NCBI GenBank assembly: GCA_964460345.1
Contig: CAYWRO010000018.1
Span: 1 to 57,284 of the forward strand
Direction of reading: 5' to 3'
Length of the DNA: 57,284 bases
From: CAYWRO01 sp964460345
GTDB taxonomy: Bacteria > Planctomycetota > Phycisphaerae > Phycisphaerales > UBA1924
The position numbers were made by a program, and so were the translations under genes. Below are positions 57,045-57,284 of this stretch, piece by piece. Below the pieces are notes generated by a model. It did no database searches. It was given only the letters and a program-made list of their open reading frames with translations, and was not told where the DNA came from. Position 1 is the stretch's first letter. The number at the start of each line of letters is the position of its first letter.

Positions 57045-57073
57045 AGTGTAGGAAGGGGGCGGCCGGGTGGCAA
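57045..57073 (-). promoter_or_regulatory. Promoter of rpmB
   Basis: On the minus strand: TTGCCA (57073-57068), exactly 17 nt, TACACT (57050-57045); the predicted start is about 28 nt before ATG 57010. Confidence 0.7.
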
Positions 57074-57098
57074 GGGCGGCGAGCGGCACGAAGGCACA

Positions 57099-57284
57099 GA
57101 GGAGGAGAGAAAAAATGAACCGCGGAGCCCGCTGAGAGCGCCGAGGGGGGATGGGGCTTCCGAAGCGGGGTCCAACCGCCTTCCTCTGCGCTCTCCGCGT
57201 GCTCCGCGGTGAACTCTCTTTTCAACACAGGGGCACGGAGGCACAGAGGGAAGGAGAAGAAATGAACCGCGGAGCCCGCGGAGA
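57099..57284. repeat. Inverted copies of the CCGCGGAG element and its linker
   Basis: About 57099-57215 is a second palindromic copy (AATGAACCGCGGAGCCCGCT on the left, CTCTCCGCGTGCTCCGCGGT on the right), followed by the same linker reversed (ACTCTCTTTTCAACACAGGG, then CACGGAGGCACAGAGGG) and the left arm of another copy that runs off the window end. Over about 110 bp it is the reverse complement of 56336-56447 with few changes. Confidence 0.85.

Overview
The window is a GC-rich bacterial chromosome segment that most likely comes from a member of the Planctomycetota, class Phycisphaerae. This rests on the high GC content, the genes for secreted proteins ending in a duplicated DVFDLLAYLD-type dockerin-like cassette, the PQQ-like/TPR giant protein, an S1/P1 nuclease, DUF5658-like and FnIII-like proteins, and the short palindromic repeats between genes. 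The assignment is by family content only; there is no rRNA or tRNA gene in view. Housekeeping genes (truA, pdxH, dnaB, argS, rpiB, rpmB, queD-like) show it is chromosomal.

Layout: positions 1-5100 hold a 21-bp tandem repeat, an FnIII-like protein, truA between two related hairpin repeats, a small lipoprotein, pdxH and dnaB. Positions 5100-8600 hold a two-gene minus-strand operon: a DUF2071 protein and a hydrolase/membrane/ATP-grasp fusion. Positions 8795-24109 are the most distinctive part: seven genes for exported proteins that all carry a paired dockerin-like motif at the C terminus. Six are consecutive on the minus strand; terminator-like hairpins lie downstream of three of them (the gene ending at 14260 has the weakest), so these at least look separately transcribed. 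They share building blocks (ADDF/GECYW modules, PPND modules, Cys-rich GACC repeats, WGEN repeats) and one is a kexin-like protease.

Positions 24275-34415 hold an alpha/beta hydrolase, a PIG-L deacetylase, argS, a lipoprotein, a lone receiver domain, a second lipoprotein, a DUF5658-like membrane protein and a 1449-residue PQQ-propeller protein. Positions 34441-41022 hold rpiB, translationally coupled to a Sua5-like/low-molecular-weight phosphatase fusion, a pseudopilin-like protein with a strong terminator, a peptide ABC transporter binding protein plus one permease, and a PlsC-like acyltransferase. Positions 41027-48407 hold a TPR/gluzincin protease with a LolA-like partner, a small membrane protein, a QueD-like enzyme, a thioredoxin fusion and a DapB-like dehydrogenase.

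Positions 48610-50798 are a kynurenine mini-operon (kmo-kynB). Then come an S1/P1 nuclease, a pseudokinase/membrane/HflK-like/ankyrin protein followed 12 bp later by a TolB/PEGA lipoprotein, and rpmB enclosed by inverted copies of a composite palindromic repeat. Several genes have a -10-like hexamer only 6-8 nt before the ATG, which suggests leaderless mRNAs; others have clear Shine-Dalgarno sites. No CRISPR array, insertion sequence, prophage or RNA gene was found.
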